The notes beneath the pieces are model-generated. The model did no database searches and was not told the DNA's origin. It saw only the letters and a list, made by a program, of their open reading frames with translations. Below are positions 9,922 to 19,366 of a stretch of DNA of 64,000 nucleotides, piece after piece. Position numbers and translations under genes: made by a program. Positions within the stretch are counted from its first letter, which is position 1, and each line of letters begins with the position of its first letter. The stretch covers positions 1 to 64,000 of the forward strand of contig UESW01005085.1 in the NCBI GenBank assembly GCA_900491605.1, written 5' to 3'. Origin of the DNA: Calamus simplicifolius (taxonomy: Eukaryota; Streptophyta; Magnoliopsida; Arecales; Arecaceae).

Positions 9922-12030
9922 GGGATAAGAAGAGGACTCAATCATCACCTCAGTATTGCGTATTGCACCACTATGGTTACCTAAATGAACCCTCTTATTT
10001 CCGTTAAACAACCTAAAGCTCCTCTGCCTCGGTGAGACAACCATACAAAATCGGAACAAAATTATAATATCTTCGAATAAGAAAACCAGTCGTAGATTAC
10101 ATCTCCTAGGTATGTTGACCATGGTGGTGGCCTTGCCAAGGTAGTGCAAACAAGTAAAAAAAGGCAGAGCGACTTTTCTTCAGCTCCTCTTTTTGGTCTT
10201 GCTTTCACTCTCCAGATCGCATCCTCCAGGCTTGACAACAAGGCCTCCAGGCATAATAACTTTGAAGCCATGGGATGGATAACCGAGAGCAATGGCTTCA
10301 ACCACCTTAACCAAAAATTGCTTACCGAAGGCAACCATAATATTTAGGTTCGATCGAAAGTTGCCCACAGTTCCATCTTTAATACTATTTTTTCATTTTC
10401 AAGAGGCCCAAATGTTATAATAACAGTTGCCCCAATGTGTCCTTTAAATTCTGTAGGGTTTAAGGGATATTTATTTAGTCATGTCAGGCTATTACTTTAT
10501 TTTTCAGAAAGGGATGTAATGAATCATATTGTAACATCCTGGATGGCTATGTCTATTAGTTCCTCGTTTACTGGTCTCATCAAATTTTTTTTGCCAGGCT
10601 TCCCTCGTGGCCACCATTTAATAGTCTTTTTTAAAATCTTATCATTTATTTAGCCATTTTGGCATCGATCCCTAGGTGCTTATCATTATAGTAGATGAGG
10701 ATTGCCGCTATTTAAACCCGATTCACTCTTTTCCTTTGTGCCTTCTTTACCATTTTCTTTCTCTCAAGCCCTCACTTTCTTTCTTTTCAGTGGACATGGT
10801 CTTTTCTTCCTCAAATCATAGAAAACTTCTCGTTTTGGATGGAGTACGATTAACCTTAGGTCCTATCTCTATGAAGATGTGGTAGCCAAGATAAATATAC
10901 TTAAGCTATCTTTCCATAGTCAAATCTTTGATTCCTAAACCCTTATATACCTTTTCCTAGAACTTTACATTATGTTCCCCCAAGTTTTGAAGTTCTTGAA
11001 TAGATTTCCTTAGTTAGGAATGAAAAACTACTTCTTTGTGAGTCCTTAGACCTTAGCTTCTAATTCAAGAAAACCCTAATTAGGGTTTTGGCCATCATCC
11101 GACTCCAACTTCATAGAATGGATAGGCAAACTAAAACCTCATTTCTGTCACATATAGAGAGATACTAGCATTTTAAATATACTGAAACTTAGTAAGGATA
11201 TCATCCTCATAATGAGTAGCTTTTAGGTACAACTTTGTTCTTCCAGTGTAAGTCATACAATATCTTTATTTTTTTCCATGGTCATATGACCATAACTATT
11301 AGGGGTATATTTGACCTAGTAGGAGCCTTCCTCGTAGAGTTATCCAAAATAAATTTTTTATTAGAAAGCAAGAAAATCCTAACTTTCACTTTATCAAAGA
11401 GATCAAGGCTTATAACACTTTATAGAAAACAATTAAAAAATCAAAAAAGGTACATGAACAACTTCAACCTTATCAAAGTTATAGGACTTTCTTTTATTCT
11501 GATTATGTAAATTTTTATTTTGCATATTCTGGTTGTGTAAATTTTTATTTTGCATCCCATCCTAACATATCTATTAAGAGCATATGCTCTAAGCAGCTTA
11601 TCTTGCTTGCAATGAGTCCATAAAATTAGGTTTCTATATTTTTCCTTTCTTGGAGTCTAGTGGATTTAACATTGGCCATAAGGAAAGAAAGTGCAATATT
11701 GAGGTTACATTATGATCTTCTAACTATGGCTGTATTTACACTTACTTAAGTTTGGTCCAGACGGAATAAAGACAAAGACATAGATAATCATTTTTGATCT
11801 CATAGACATTAGGCCAGTATTGTTTTTTTTTTTTTCTTCCTTTCTCTACCCGAAGCTTTGAACATATCATTTTTTATACCTCATTTCCAAAACTTAATTC
11901 TTTACCTTGCGACCAAAGGGACAACATCAAGGATGTATGGACCCAATACCCAATCAATAGGGATTTAAACCACTCCATCACACTGAAAAGCGCTCATGAC
12001 GACTGTGCAATCAATACAACAAAATACTGA
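9922..12030. other. Gene-free intergenic DNA
   Basis: Several short open frames (such as 10062-10334 minus, 10435-10653 plus and 11235-11510 plus) have no domain, no consistent splice context and A/T-biased composition. Nothing supports a gene. A 28-bp stretch around TGTAAATTTTTATTTTGCAT is repeated in tandem at about 11506-11553. Confidence 0.45.
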
Positions 12031-12049
12031 TGTAGCAACTCTATTTTTC

Positions 12050-12240
12050 CAATGCTATGGTAGAGCATCGGGAGTGTTCACAGATTGCCGATGCTTTTAA
12101 AGCGCATTGGAGGAAAAAAAAAATTTAACGACGCTTAAAAGCGTTGGCATGATATTTATCTGATGCCGACGTATTTTTCTATGGGATACAGTCTAATTTT
12201 CTAATGTAAGATTCCGATGCTTTTAAGCGTCGGCATCTTA
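12050..12240. repeat. Degenerate repeat with GACGCTTAAAAGCGTTGG-type palindromes
   Basis: Related palindromic motifs occur three times: CCGATGCTTTTAAAGCG (about 12089), GACGCTTAAAAGCGTTGGC (about 12130) and CCGATGCTTTTAAGCGTCGG (about 12210). They look like pieces of a dispersed DNA-transposon-derived repeat. Element ends were not found. Confidence 0.4.
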
Positions 12241-13064
12241 TTTTTATTTCTCGTTTCATTTTAGACGAAAGCGCCAAAAAAAATTTTTACACGAGGCGGC
12301 AAATATCAATTTTTTTTGATCCTTCTCGCGTGTGCTCTCTCTCTCTCTCTCAAAGAGAAGAACGCATGGATGACTTCCCTTTCCCTATCCTTCTTGGAAT
12401 CGGGATGAAAGCATCAACAAAATCTTTGGGCCTCCTGTGTTCTAGGTAATCTTTCTTTAGAACAGGGACTCATTCTCAGCCCTCAAATTCCTCAGCTACC
12501 TCTGGAGGCCAGAAATGATTACCTTGATTAAATCAAGTGGGTTGATCGTAGTTTATTTTGGATTTCTTGGCATCTCTGTTCCAGGGAAACAAAGAGTTGG
12601 TTGGTTTAGCCAGTGAGCTTCTCTCTCCTCTAGCAATGAACCCGTGAGTTAATAGACCTCTAAAACCCTCTTTTCCCTCTTCTTGGATTCAGGAATTATT
12701 TGGGTAGAATTTAGAGTTAAGCTTTGATGGGTCTGACATGTTTAATATTTGGTTTGGAGGCTTTGTTTCATGAAAGCTCTCTTTCATGAAAGAAACAGTG
12801 CCTATATTTTCTTCTTGTAGACGGCTAGATCCCATTTCGGCAACGAAACGGCGATGTTAGGACATGAATATGGGCTTATCCCATTTCGGCAATGAAACGG
12901 TGGTCGCCGAAAAGAGAGAGATGGGAGTGAAGAGATCGTGCCCTGCCTTTGCATTTCATCCTTTGCGGCTGAGGTTGTTGGCCAGATCTTGCACAAGGGT
13001 CAATCGGACCTTTGTCCAGTGAACATCCTTTCGCACTTCATTTACTCATAGGAACGTGTCTGAA
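12241..13064. other. Gene-free stretch left of the transporter fragment
   Basis: There is a (CT)n run near 12338-12352 and two copies of CCCATTTCGGCAAnGAAACGG (about 12831 and 12880). No coding exon is supported. The sequence does not continue the transporter homology upstream of 13065 in any frame I checked. Confidence 0.4.
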
Positions 13065-13377
13065 TGCTGGCAGCTTCTTAAACCGCGCTGCTTTGATCAC
13101 CCAAGGCGACACTCGCCCAGATGGCTCCATCGCCAAGCCTTGGCGCCTGTGCACCGTCCAACAAGTCGAAGACCTCAAGGCCTTGATCCAAATCCTCCCA
13201 ATTTGGTCCTCTGGCATCCTCGTCAGCATCTCCGACACCATTCAGACAGCCTCACTGTCCTCCAGGCCCTCACACCCCAGCCGCTTCTCCATCCCCGCGG
13301 GCTCCGTGCTCGTCTCCGCCGTCGTCGTTACCGTCCTCTTCATCTCCTTCCTCGATCGCCTTCTTTTCCTACTGTAA
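13065..13377 (+). pseudogene. Fragment of an NRT1/PTR (NPF) family transporter
   Basis: The plus-strand frame reads FLNRAALITQGDTRPDGSI, then KPWRLCTVQQVEDLKALI and ILPIWSSGILVSI. This is the conserved loop and following membrane segment typical of plant NPF (NRT1/PTR, proton-coupled nitrate or peptide transporter) proteins, resembling subfamilies 1 and 2. After about 13243 the frame breaks: LTVLQAL is readable in a second frame, and FSIPAGSVLVSAVVV with a last hydrophobic helix and LDRLLF in the first again. At least two indels are therefore present. Full NPF proteins have about 550-600 residues and 12 membrane segments; only about 100 residues survive here, with no upstream exons nearby. 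It is a dead fragment, perhaps carried by a transposon. Family call is firm from motifs; subfamily is not. Confidence 0.8.
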
Positions 13378-13980
13378 CGTTGATGAAAAAAAATTTATGT
13401 ACGAGCAAATACTAGCAGACCGTAATACGCAGCGGAATAATAAATAAAAATGCGCAAACCACACAATCACAGAAACACCAAGATTTACATGAAAAATTCC
13501 TTCAAGATAAAGGAAAAAAAAAATCACGGACAAGCCAGAGAAGAAGATCCACTATAAAATAATAAATATCCAAGTCTCAAAGTCCCTTGCCAGAACTTGA
13601 GAAACAATCACAAGAGAATAATAGGGATATAAGGATTATGTCACCGAAAAATACGGTCTCCTGCGTTACCTCCTTATTTTCTTCCCTTCTCTTCTTCTTC
13701 TTCTCTTGTTTTTCTTCTGCAGCACCTTCACGTGATTCCTGGAGTGAAAGTCCTCCCACGTAGTTAAGCACCAAGCAGCAGCCCTTCCTTCTCTTCCCCT
13801 AGCAATCCATGCTCCTAGAAAAAAAGAAATACCTGCTACATGCTTCTCCTATTTTTTTCAGACGGCTACTCCTTAAAAAAAAGAAAAACTCAAAAAAAAA
13901 AGACGGCTACTCCTTTTATAAAAGAAAGAGAAGTAAAAAAGAAATAGCGCTTTCTTTTATCTTAATGGGCTGAATAAGTA
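13378..13980. other. Possible LTR remnant, non-coding
   Basis: The sequence from about 13430, ATACGCAGCGGAATAATAAA then AACACCAAGATTTACATG and CCACTATAAAATAATAAATA, is a style I associate with widespread plant LTR/TRIM-type repeats. I cannot name the family. T- and C-rich tracts and several A runs follow. No gene is supported. Confidence 0.3.
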
Positions 13981-14756
13981 GGCCATGGGCCCAACAGCAC
14001 CGCCTCACCGGCCACAGCCCCACGGCCCTCCAGTGCATCGGCCTTGGCCAATTGATCATCGCCGCCGCCATGGCAATCTCAGCATGGAAAACACTTTGTA
14101 CACCGGCCCCGGTGCAGCAACGCTGACGTGGGCTGCACCGCGTCTTCCTATTGGTCCACGTGGATCCGACGTGGATGACATGACAGGCGGCATGCCTGGG
14201 CTTTGACGTAACGTTCTGAACGTGACGGACATTTATTGCTGTTCGCTTTTTTTTAAAATTTTCATGCGGACGAAAATGCCCTTTCGCTCCTTCATGGCGC
14301 CATTTTACGTTTTATGGCAACTGTGCAAGAAGAAGAACTCTGTTTCTTCCAGCTTAGAGGCTGAAAATACTTCAGCTACTGGACTGGAAAACCTTGATAC
14401 TGGAGTCAGTAGTCTAAAAACTTCTGGAGGAAATGTCATCCGCAGCAAGTAAGAACTCTTTATTCCACGTCTTTATTAAAAACTATTTCTTCCCACTTCT
14501 TTTTACATCCGCCGCACAAAGGTTTTTTTCTGGTTATAGTTAAATGCGTTTAATGCGCGGGTAACTACCTTAGAACGAAACAGTTATGACACTCTGAGAG
14601 TCATAACTGTTTTGTAAATATTTCAGCTTTGAAAAACCTGGCTACTGGAGTCTACTGGAGGCTTCAAATACAAAAGTTAATCCAATGATATTTTCCTTGC
14701 CAAAACCTCACGCAGACGTTCGCTTCTCTCTCTGAACTCGGCCAGGTGTGTAAAAC
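13981..14756. other. Non-coding stretch left of the inverted array
   Basis: A short plus-strand open frame (to 14452) with an acceptor-like TTTCTTCCAG at about 14344-14353 and a donor-like CAAGTAAG at about 14447 looks exon-like but has no recognisable domain. No other coding sign was seen. Confidence 0.35.
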
Positions 14757-16023
14757 CTACTTCGAATTCTGCCGTTAATCCTTCGCGACACCCTAGTTGA
14801 AATCCCACGACACCCTAGCTCTAACGAGACGACACCCGTTCTTTAACATGACCACATAGACAACCGGCGACACCCTAATTGAATTCGGCAGAAAATCAAT
14901 CGCGACACCCCAGTTGAAATCCCACGACACCCTAGCTCTAACGAGACGACACCCGTTCTTTAACATGACCCCACATAGACAGAAACCGGCGACACCCTAC
15001 TTCGAATTCGGCCGTTAATCCTTCGCGACACCCTAGTTGAAATCCCACGACACCCTAGCTCTAACGAGACGACACCCGTTCTTTAACATGACCACATAGA
15101 CAGAACCGGCGACACCCTAATTGAATTCGGCAGAAAATCAATCGCGACACCCCAGTTGAAATCCCACGACACCCTAGCTCTAACGAGACGACACCCGTTC
15201 TTTAACATGACCCCACATAGACAGAAACCGGCGACACCCTACTTCGAATTCGTCGTTAATCCTTCGCGACACCCTAGTTGAAATCCCACGACACCCTAGC
15301 TCTAACGAGACGACACCCGTTCTTTAACAAGACCACATAGAGAGAACTCGGCGACACCCTAATTGAATTCGGCAGAAAATCAATCGCGACACCCCAGTTG
15401 AAATCCCACGACACCCTAGCTCTAACGAGACGACACCCGTTCTTTAACATGACCCCACATAGACAGAACCCGGCGACACCCTACTTCGAATTCTGCCGTT
15501 AATCCTTCGCGACACCCTAGTTGAAATCCCACGACACCCTAGCTCTAACGAGACGACACCCGTTCTTTAACAAGACCACATAGAGAGAACTCGGCGACAC
15601 CCTAATTGAATTCGGCAGAAAATCAATCGCGACACCCCAGTTGAAATCCCACGACACCCTAGCTCTAACGAGACACCCGTTCTTTAACATGACCCCACAT
15701 AGACAGAACCGGCGACACCCTAATTGAATTCTGCCGTTAATCAATCGCGACACCCTGTTGAAATCTCACGACACCCTAGCTCTAACGAGACGACACCCGT
15801 GATTGAACAAGAGACCACGGAGATAATCCCCGCGACACCCTAGTTCGAAGTCGGCCGTTAGTCCTTCGCGACACCCCAGACGAAATCCCACGACACCCTA
15901 GCTTTAGGGCGACGACACCCCAGTTGAAAATTGACGACACCCAACTGATCACGGCGGCGAGAAGGCCCGCGACAACCAAGTTACTAAAATTTAATTTTAT
16001 TTATAAAAAAAATACATTAGCCC

Positions 16024-16275
16024 TTACTGGGGCTTATCTCCTTCAGTCGCTGCGCCGGCGATGTGATGCTGGAGGGACGCTACTTTCCTCTCCAGGTGGC
16101 TATTGGCCCGACGCAGGACCTCTATCTCTTTTGTTGTAACGGCCAGGTATTTCTCGGCCGTCTTGATGAGTCGCTCGCTGCTTGAGAGCGACTCAGCATA
16201 AACCACTGCGTCGATGGTGACGGTTGGGGGCCTGCCATGGCTGCCAGTAGATCTTACCTCGCCTCTGGAAGCCAT
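16024..16275 (-). CDS. Small coiled-coil ORF, left copy (83 codons), function unknown
   Basis: I do not recognise this protein. The ATG at 16275 is 51-62 nt downstream of a TATA-like CCTTATTTAAGG (plus-strand notation, 16326-16337). The product starts MASRGEVRSTGS, continues with a Pro/Thr stretch and VVYAES, then has a helix-rich C-terminal half with a KEIEVLRRANSHLE coiled-coil run, ending DKPQ. A second copy in inverted orientation at 17324-17569 keeps start, stop region and upstream DNA almost unchanged but differs at most codons of an 18-codon block after YAES. A strong donor-like GAG|GTAAGA lies right after codon 6, so the real transcript could be spliced and the true protein could be different. 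It lies inside the CGACACCC array. It may be a captured gene fragment or an accessory gene of a transposon. Confidence 0.45.
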   Translation of the reverse strand: MASRGEVRSTGSHGRPPTVTIDAVVYAESLSSSERLIKTAEKYLAVTTKEIEVLRRANSHLERKVASLQHHIAGAATEGDKPQ

Positions 16276-16520
16276 CTTGTGGTCAGTTCAAGATGGAAAG
16301 GTGAGTAACGATGGCATTCCCCCATCCTTATTTAAGGTTCCCCTGGCGGGTGTTTCGATTGCCATGCGCCACCATCTCAGTGGTTGTTCACAGGAATCGA
16401 ATCGGTGCGCCACCACGCCCCGCCCTCCACGTTGAGTTTCGAGGGATCGGGAACAGAACAGTTTCGGGAAGCAAACAGTCTTAAGTTTAACGTCGTCCCA
16501 AGAGAAAATTCACGACACCA
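16276..16520 (-). promoter_or_regulatory. Upstream region of the left small ORF, duplicated
   Basis: These ~245 bp are nearly identical, apart from one or two base differences, to the reverse complement of 17085-17323 in front of the right copy. They hold the TATA-like CCTTATTTAAGG (16326-16337), a GC-rich CGCCACCACGCCCCGCCC block and no CGACACCC motifs. This gap in the motif array just upstream of the ORF is what a promoter would look like, but transcription is not shown. Confidence 0.4.
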
Positions 16521-16725
16521 AGGATGATTTGGATTTCGGCCGAAACTCCTTCGCGACACCCCACTTGAAAGCTCACGACACCCTCGCTTTAAGGCGACGA
16601 CACCCGTGCGTCGAACTGATCACAGGGAGAACCCCCGAGACACCCCTTCTCGAATTCGGCCGAAACTCCCTCGTGACACCCCAGTTGTAAACTCACGACA
16701 CCCTAGCTTTAAGGGGACGACACCC

Positions 16726-16746
16726 ATGCATTAACAGTGAACCCAC
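16726..16746. other. Spacer at the centre of the inverted repeat
   Basis: GACGACACCC (16716-16725) faces GGGTGTCGTC (16747-16756) across 21 bp that contain ATGCAT. Moving outwards, both arms continue as imperfect reverse complements (ACTCACGACACCCTAGC against GCTAGGGTGTCGTGAGT, and so on), with one extra ~128-bp unit in the right arm. Confidence 0.85.
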
Positions 16747-17084
16747 GGGTGTCGTCGCCATAAAGCTAGGGTGTCGTGAGTTTACAACTGTGGTGTCACG
16801 AGGGAGTTTCGGCCGAATTCGAGAAGGGGTGTCGCGGGGTTCTCTCTGTGATCAGTTCGACGCACGGGTGTCGTCGCCTTGAAGCTAGGGTGTCGTGAGC
16901 TTTCAACATGGGTGTCGCGAAGGAGTTTCGGCCGAAATCCAACTAATCCCTGGGATGTCTCGGGGGTTCTCCCTGTGATCAGTTCGACGCACGGGTGTCG
17001 TCGCCTTAAAGCGAGGGTGTCGTGAGCTTTCAATTGGGGTGTCGCGAAGGAGGTTTGGCCGAAATCCAAATCATCCTTGGGTGT

Positions 17085-17323
17085 CGTAAATTTTCTCTTG
17101 GGACGACGTTAAACTTAAGACTGTTTGCTTCCCGAAACTGTTCTGTTCCCGATCCCTCGAAACTCAACGTGGAGGGCGGGGCGTGGTGGCGCACCGATTC
17201 GATTCCTGTGAACAACCACTGAGATGGTGGCGCATGGCAATCGAAACACCCGCCAGGGGAACCTTAAATAAGGATGGGGGAATGCCATCGTTACTCACCT
17301 TTCCAGCTTGAACTGACCACAAG
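17085..17323 (+). promoter_or_regulatory. Upstream region of the right small ORF, duplicated
   Basis: Nearly identical to the inverted sequence upstream of the left copy (16276-16520). The TATA-like CCTTAAATAAGG lies at 17262-17273, about 50 bp before the ATG. No CGACACCC motifs occur inside it. Confidence 0.4.
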
Positions 17324-17569
17324 ATGGCTTCCAGAGGCGAGGTAAGATCTACTGGCAGCCGACGCCCAACCGTCACCATCGACTCGATGGTTTATGCTGA
17401 GTCGCACGCTATCATCGAGGAACTCAGGCTGGCGCTCGAGGAATACCAGGAGGTTTCAACAAAAGAGATAGAGGTCCTGCGTCGGGCCAATAGCCACCTG
17501 GAGGGGAAAGTAGCGTCCCTCCATCGCCAGATCGAGGACGCAGCGACCGAAAGAGAGAAGCCCCAGTGA
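17324..17569 (+). CDS. Small coiled-coil ORF, right copy (81 codons), function unknown
   Basis: This is the inverted partner of the ORF at 16024-16275. Same start (MASRGEVRSTGS), then RRPTVTID and VYAES, a predicted helical stretch IIEELRLALEEYQEV, KEIEVLRRANSHLE and an end at REKPQ. It is two codons shorter, owing to a 6-bp length difference after GS. In the variable block E, L, E, Y and V positions are kept while most other codons change, and almost every difference is non-synonymous. A donor-like AG|GTAAGA follows codon 6 here too. Downstream, GTGAGGGCTAATGTAAAAT runs into A/T-rich DNA shared with the left copy, possibly a shared 3' untranslated region. No family is recognised. Confidence 0.45.
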   Translation: MASRGEVRSTGSRRPTVTIDSMVYAESHAIIEELRLALEEYQEVSTKEIEVLRRANSHLEGKVASLHRQIEDAATEREKPQ

Positions 17570-18218
17570 GGGCTAATGTAAAATTTTTTTTTTATAAATA
17601 AAATTAAATTTTAGTAACTTGGTTGTCGCGGGCCTTCTCGCCGCCGTGATCATTTGGGTGTCGTCAATTTTCAACTGGGGTGTCGTCGCCCTAAAGCTAG
17701 GGTGTCGTGGGATTTCGTCTGGAGTGTCTCGGGAAGGGTGTCGTGAAGGAGAGCTAACAGGGGTGTCGCGACCGAATGGGTGTCGGGGGTGCACATTTAT
17801 AAGACGGGTGTCGTCGCCCTAAAGCTAGGGTGTCGATTTCGTCTGGGGTGTCGCGAAGGACCGGCCGAAACTTGTCGTCTAGGGTGTCGTCTCGTCTAGG
17901 GTGTCGTGAGATTTCAACAGGGGTGTCGCGATTGATTTTCTGCCGAATTCAATTAGGGTGTCGCCGGGTTCTCTCTATGTGCACATTTATAAGACGGGTG
18001 TCGTCGCCCTAAAGCTAGGGTGTCGTGGGATTTCGTCTGGGGTGTCGCGTAGGACTAACGGCCGACTTCGAACTAGGGTGTCAGTGGTCTAGGGTGTCAG
18101 AGCTAGATTTCAACTGGCGGATGTTCCGTGGCAGAAAAGCTAGGGTGTCATGAATTTCGAACTAGGGTGTCAGTAGATTTCAACTTGTCTAGGAGTAGCT
18201 GTTCATGAATGCGTGCTT

Positions 18219-19366
18219 ATATTTCACAGTTGATGCTGAAAATGTAGATCGGAAAGAAGAAGATAACACTCCCGGCCGTGCAGCTTCACCCGTCGCTCCA
18301 AATGCAGTGGATGATATTGTAGTTCCTCAAACTGGGATGGAATTCAATTCAGCAGATGATGTATATACGTTCTACAATGGATACGCGAAACGAGTTGGCT
18401 TTGGAATCACAACAGTGTGTAGCAGGGCCAACAACAAAAAACAACTTTGCTTCAAGCACCTGGCGTGTTGGAGGCAAGGAAAATCCAGAAAATCAGAGAA
18501 GAGTATGAATCATAGGGATACTGGGAAAGTTGGTTGTATGGCATCCATAAAAGCAAGACTGAATGCTACAAGTGGTAAGTGGATTTTGGATGAGGTTTCT
18601 CTAGAACATAACCATGGGCTGTCCATAACATCAACTGGTTATCTACGGTCGCATAGGAGGATCAGCACACCAGAGAAGGCAGAGATCAGCAATTTACATG
18701 CCGTGAATGTTCCGACGACTCAGATATACTCTGCCATAGCAAGGAGAAAAGGGGGCAGAGGACAATTGGATTTCACCGAGAAGGATGCTCGTAACTTCAT
18801 TTGTCGCGAACGTCAGTCTAAGCTGAAAGAAGGAGATGCTCAGTCGATGGTAATTCATTTCGCCGAAATGCAACTCAGAAATCCCAATTTCTTCTATCCT
18901 TAGACCTCAATGATAATGGTCATCTGAGGTCTGTCTTCTGGATTCATCCAAGGTCAAGATTGGCATGCACATACTTCGGTGATGTTCTAAGCTTTGACTC
19001 AACTTACTTGACAAACAGATATCAAATGCCTTTTTGTCCATTCGTTGGGGTCAACCATCATGGACAGTCCACCTTGCTTGGATGCGCATTGTTGTCTGAT
19101 GAGAGTACTGAGACATATAAATGGGTTTTTCAGACTTGGCTGGATGCAAATGGTGGTCAAGCACCTATTGCCATGATTACTGACCAAGATAAGGCAATCG
19201 AGGCTGCTGTCAAAGAAGTTTTTCCTAACACACGACATCGATTTTGTCTTTGGCATATATTGAAGAAGATACCGGAAAAGATTGGCCACATTTGCACGGC
19301 AAATCCCAAGTTATGGTTGATTTCGATGAGGCGATATATGATTCATTGACCATACAGTCATTTCGA
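18219..19366 (+). pseudogene. FAR1-type / MULE transposase-like gene, broken
   Basis: An acceptor-like TATATTTCACAG ends at 18218-18219, after which a frame runs to a stop at 18901. It has a FAR1-type DNA-binding region (FNSADDVYTFYNGYAKRVGF, later DTGKVGCMASIKARL, EVSLEHNHGLS). One base appears lost near 18898; the next frame continues with VFWIHPRSR, then the MULE transposase core with FGDVLSFDSTYLTNRYQMPF, a second conserved acid in ITDQDKAIEAAV and the RHRFCLWHILKKIPEK motif. A second shift near 19310 moves into VDFDEAIYDSLTI, and the sequence then enters an assembly gap. Family members have roughly 600-800 residues, so the C-terminal half (SWIM zinc finger) is missing. It could be a dead MULE transposase or a decayed FAR1-related host gene. 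Confidence 0.8.

Larger units (their letters stand above)
14757..16725 (+). repeat. Left arm of giant inverted repeat: CGACACCC array
   Basis: CGACACCC-type motifs recur every 20-50 bp, always in this orientation on the plus strand. From 14757 to about 15730 they lie in a higher-order tandem repeat of about 242 bp made of two ~121-bp half units. One half starts CTACTTCGAATTC (14757, 14997, 15239, 15481), the other CTAATTGAATTC (14874, 15117, 15359, 15601). From about 15826 the sequence is the inverted counterpart of 17085-18082, including a coding segment (16024-16275). Non-motif filler is also conserved (GAAATCCCACGACACCC, CTAGCTCTAACGAG). Confidence 0.9.
16747..18180 (-). repeat. Right arm of giant inverted repeat: GGGTGTCG array
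   Basis: This is the reverse-complement counterpart of the left arm: GGGTGTCG motifs all in one orientation on the plus strand, interrupted by the right copy of the small ORF and its upstream region. Conserved blocks include GGCCGAAACTCC-type filler, CCTTCTCGCCGCCGTGATCA (about 17632-17651, against 15946-15970 in the left arm) and GGACTAACGGCCGACTTCGA (about 18051). After 18060 the motif decays to GGGTGTCA and the array stops about 40 bp before the transposase exon. Confidence 0.9.

Noticed and set aside
10062..10368. Minus-strand frames near 10062-10368 as a possible gene fragment
   Set aside because: No recognisable domain, no splice support and overlapping incompatible frames.
14222..14452. 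Exon-like frame with acceptor- and donor-like edges, possibly an upstream exon of the FAR1-type gene
   Set aside because: Its phase does not join the exon starting at 18220 without a stop, and no domain is visible; too weak to call.
15517..15979. Minus-strand open frames rich in RVSWDFN and WGV
   Set aside because: Repeat artefacts of the CGACACCC array.
14757..18180. CRISPR array
   Set aside because: Motifs are short and spacing sequence is itself repeated; the context is eukaryotic with introns. It is an inverted satellite-like array.
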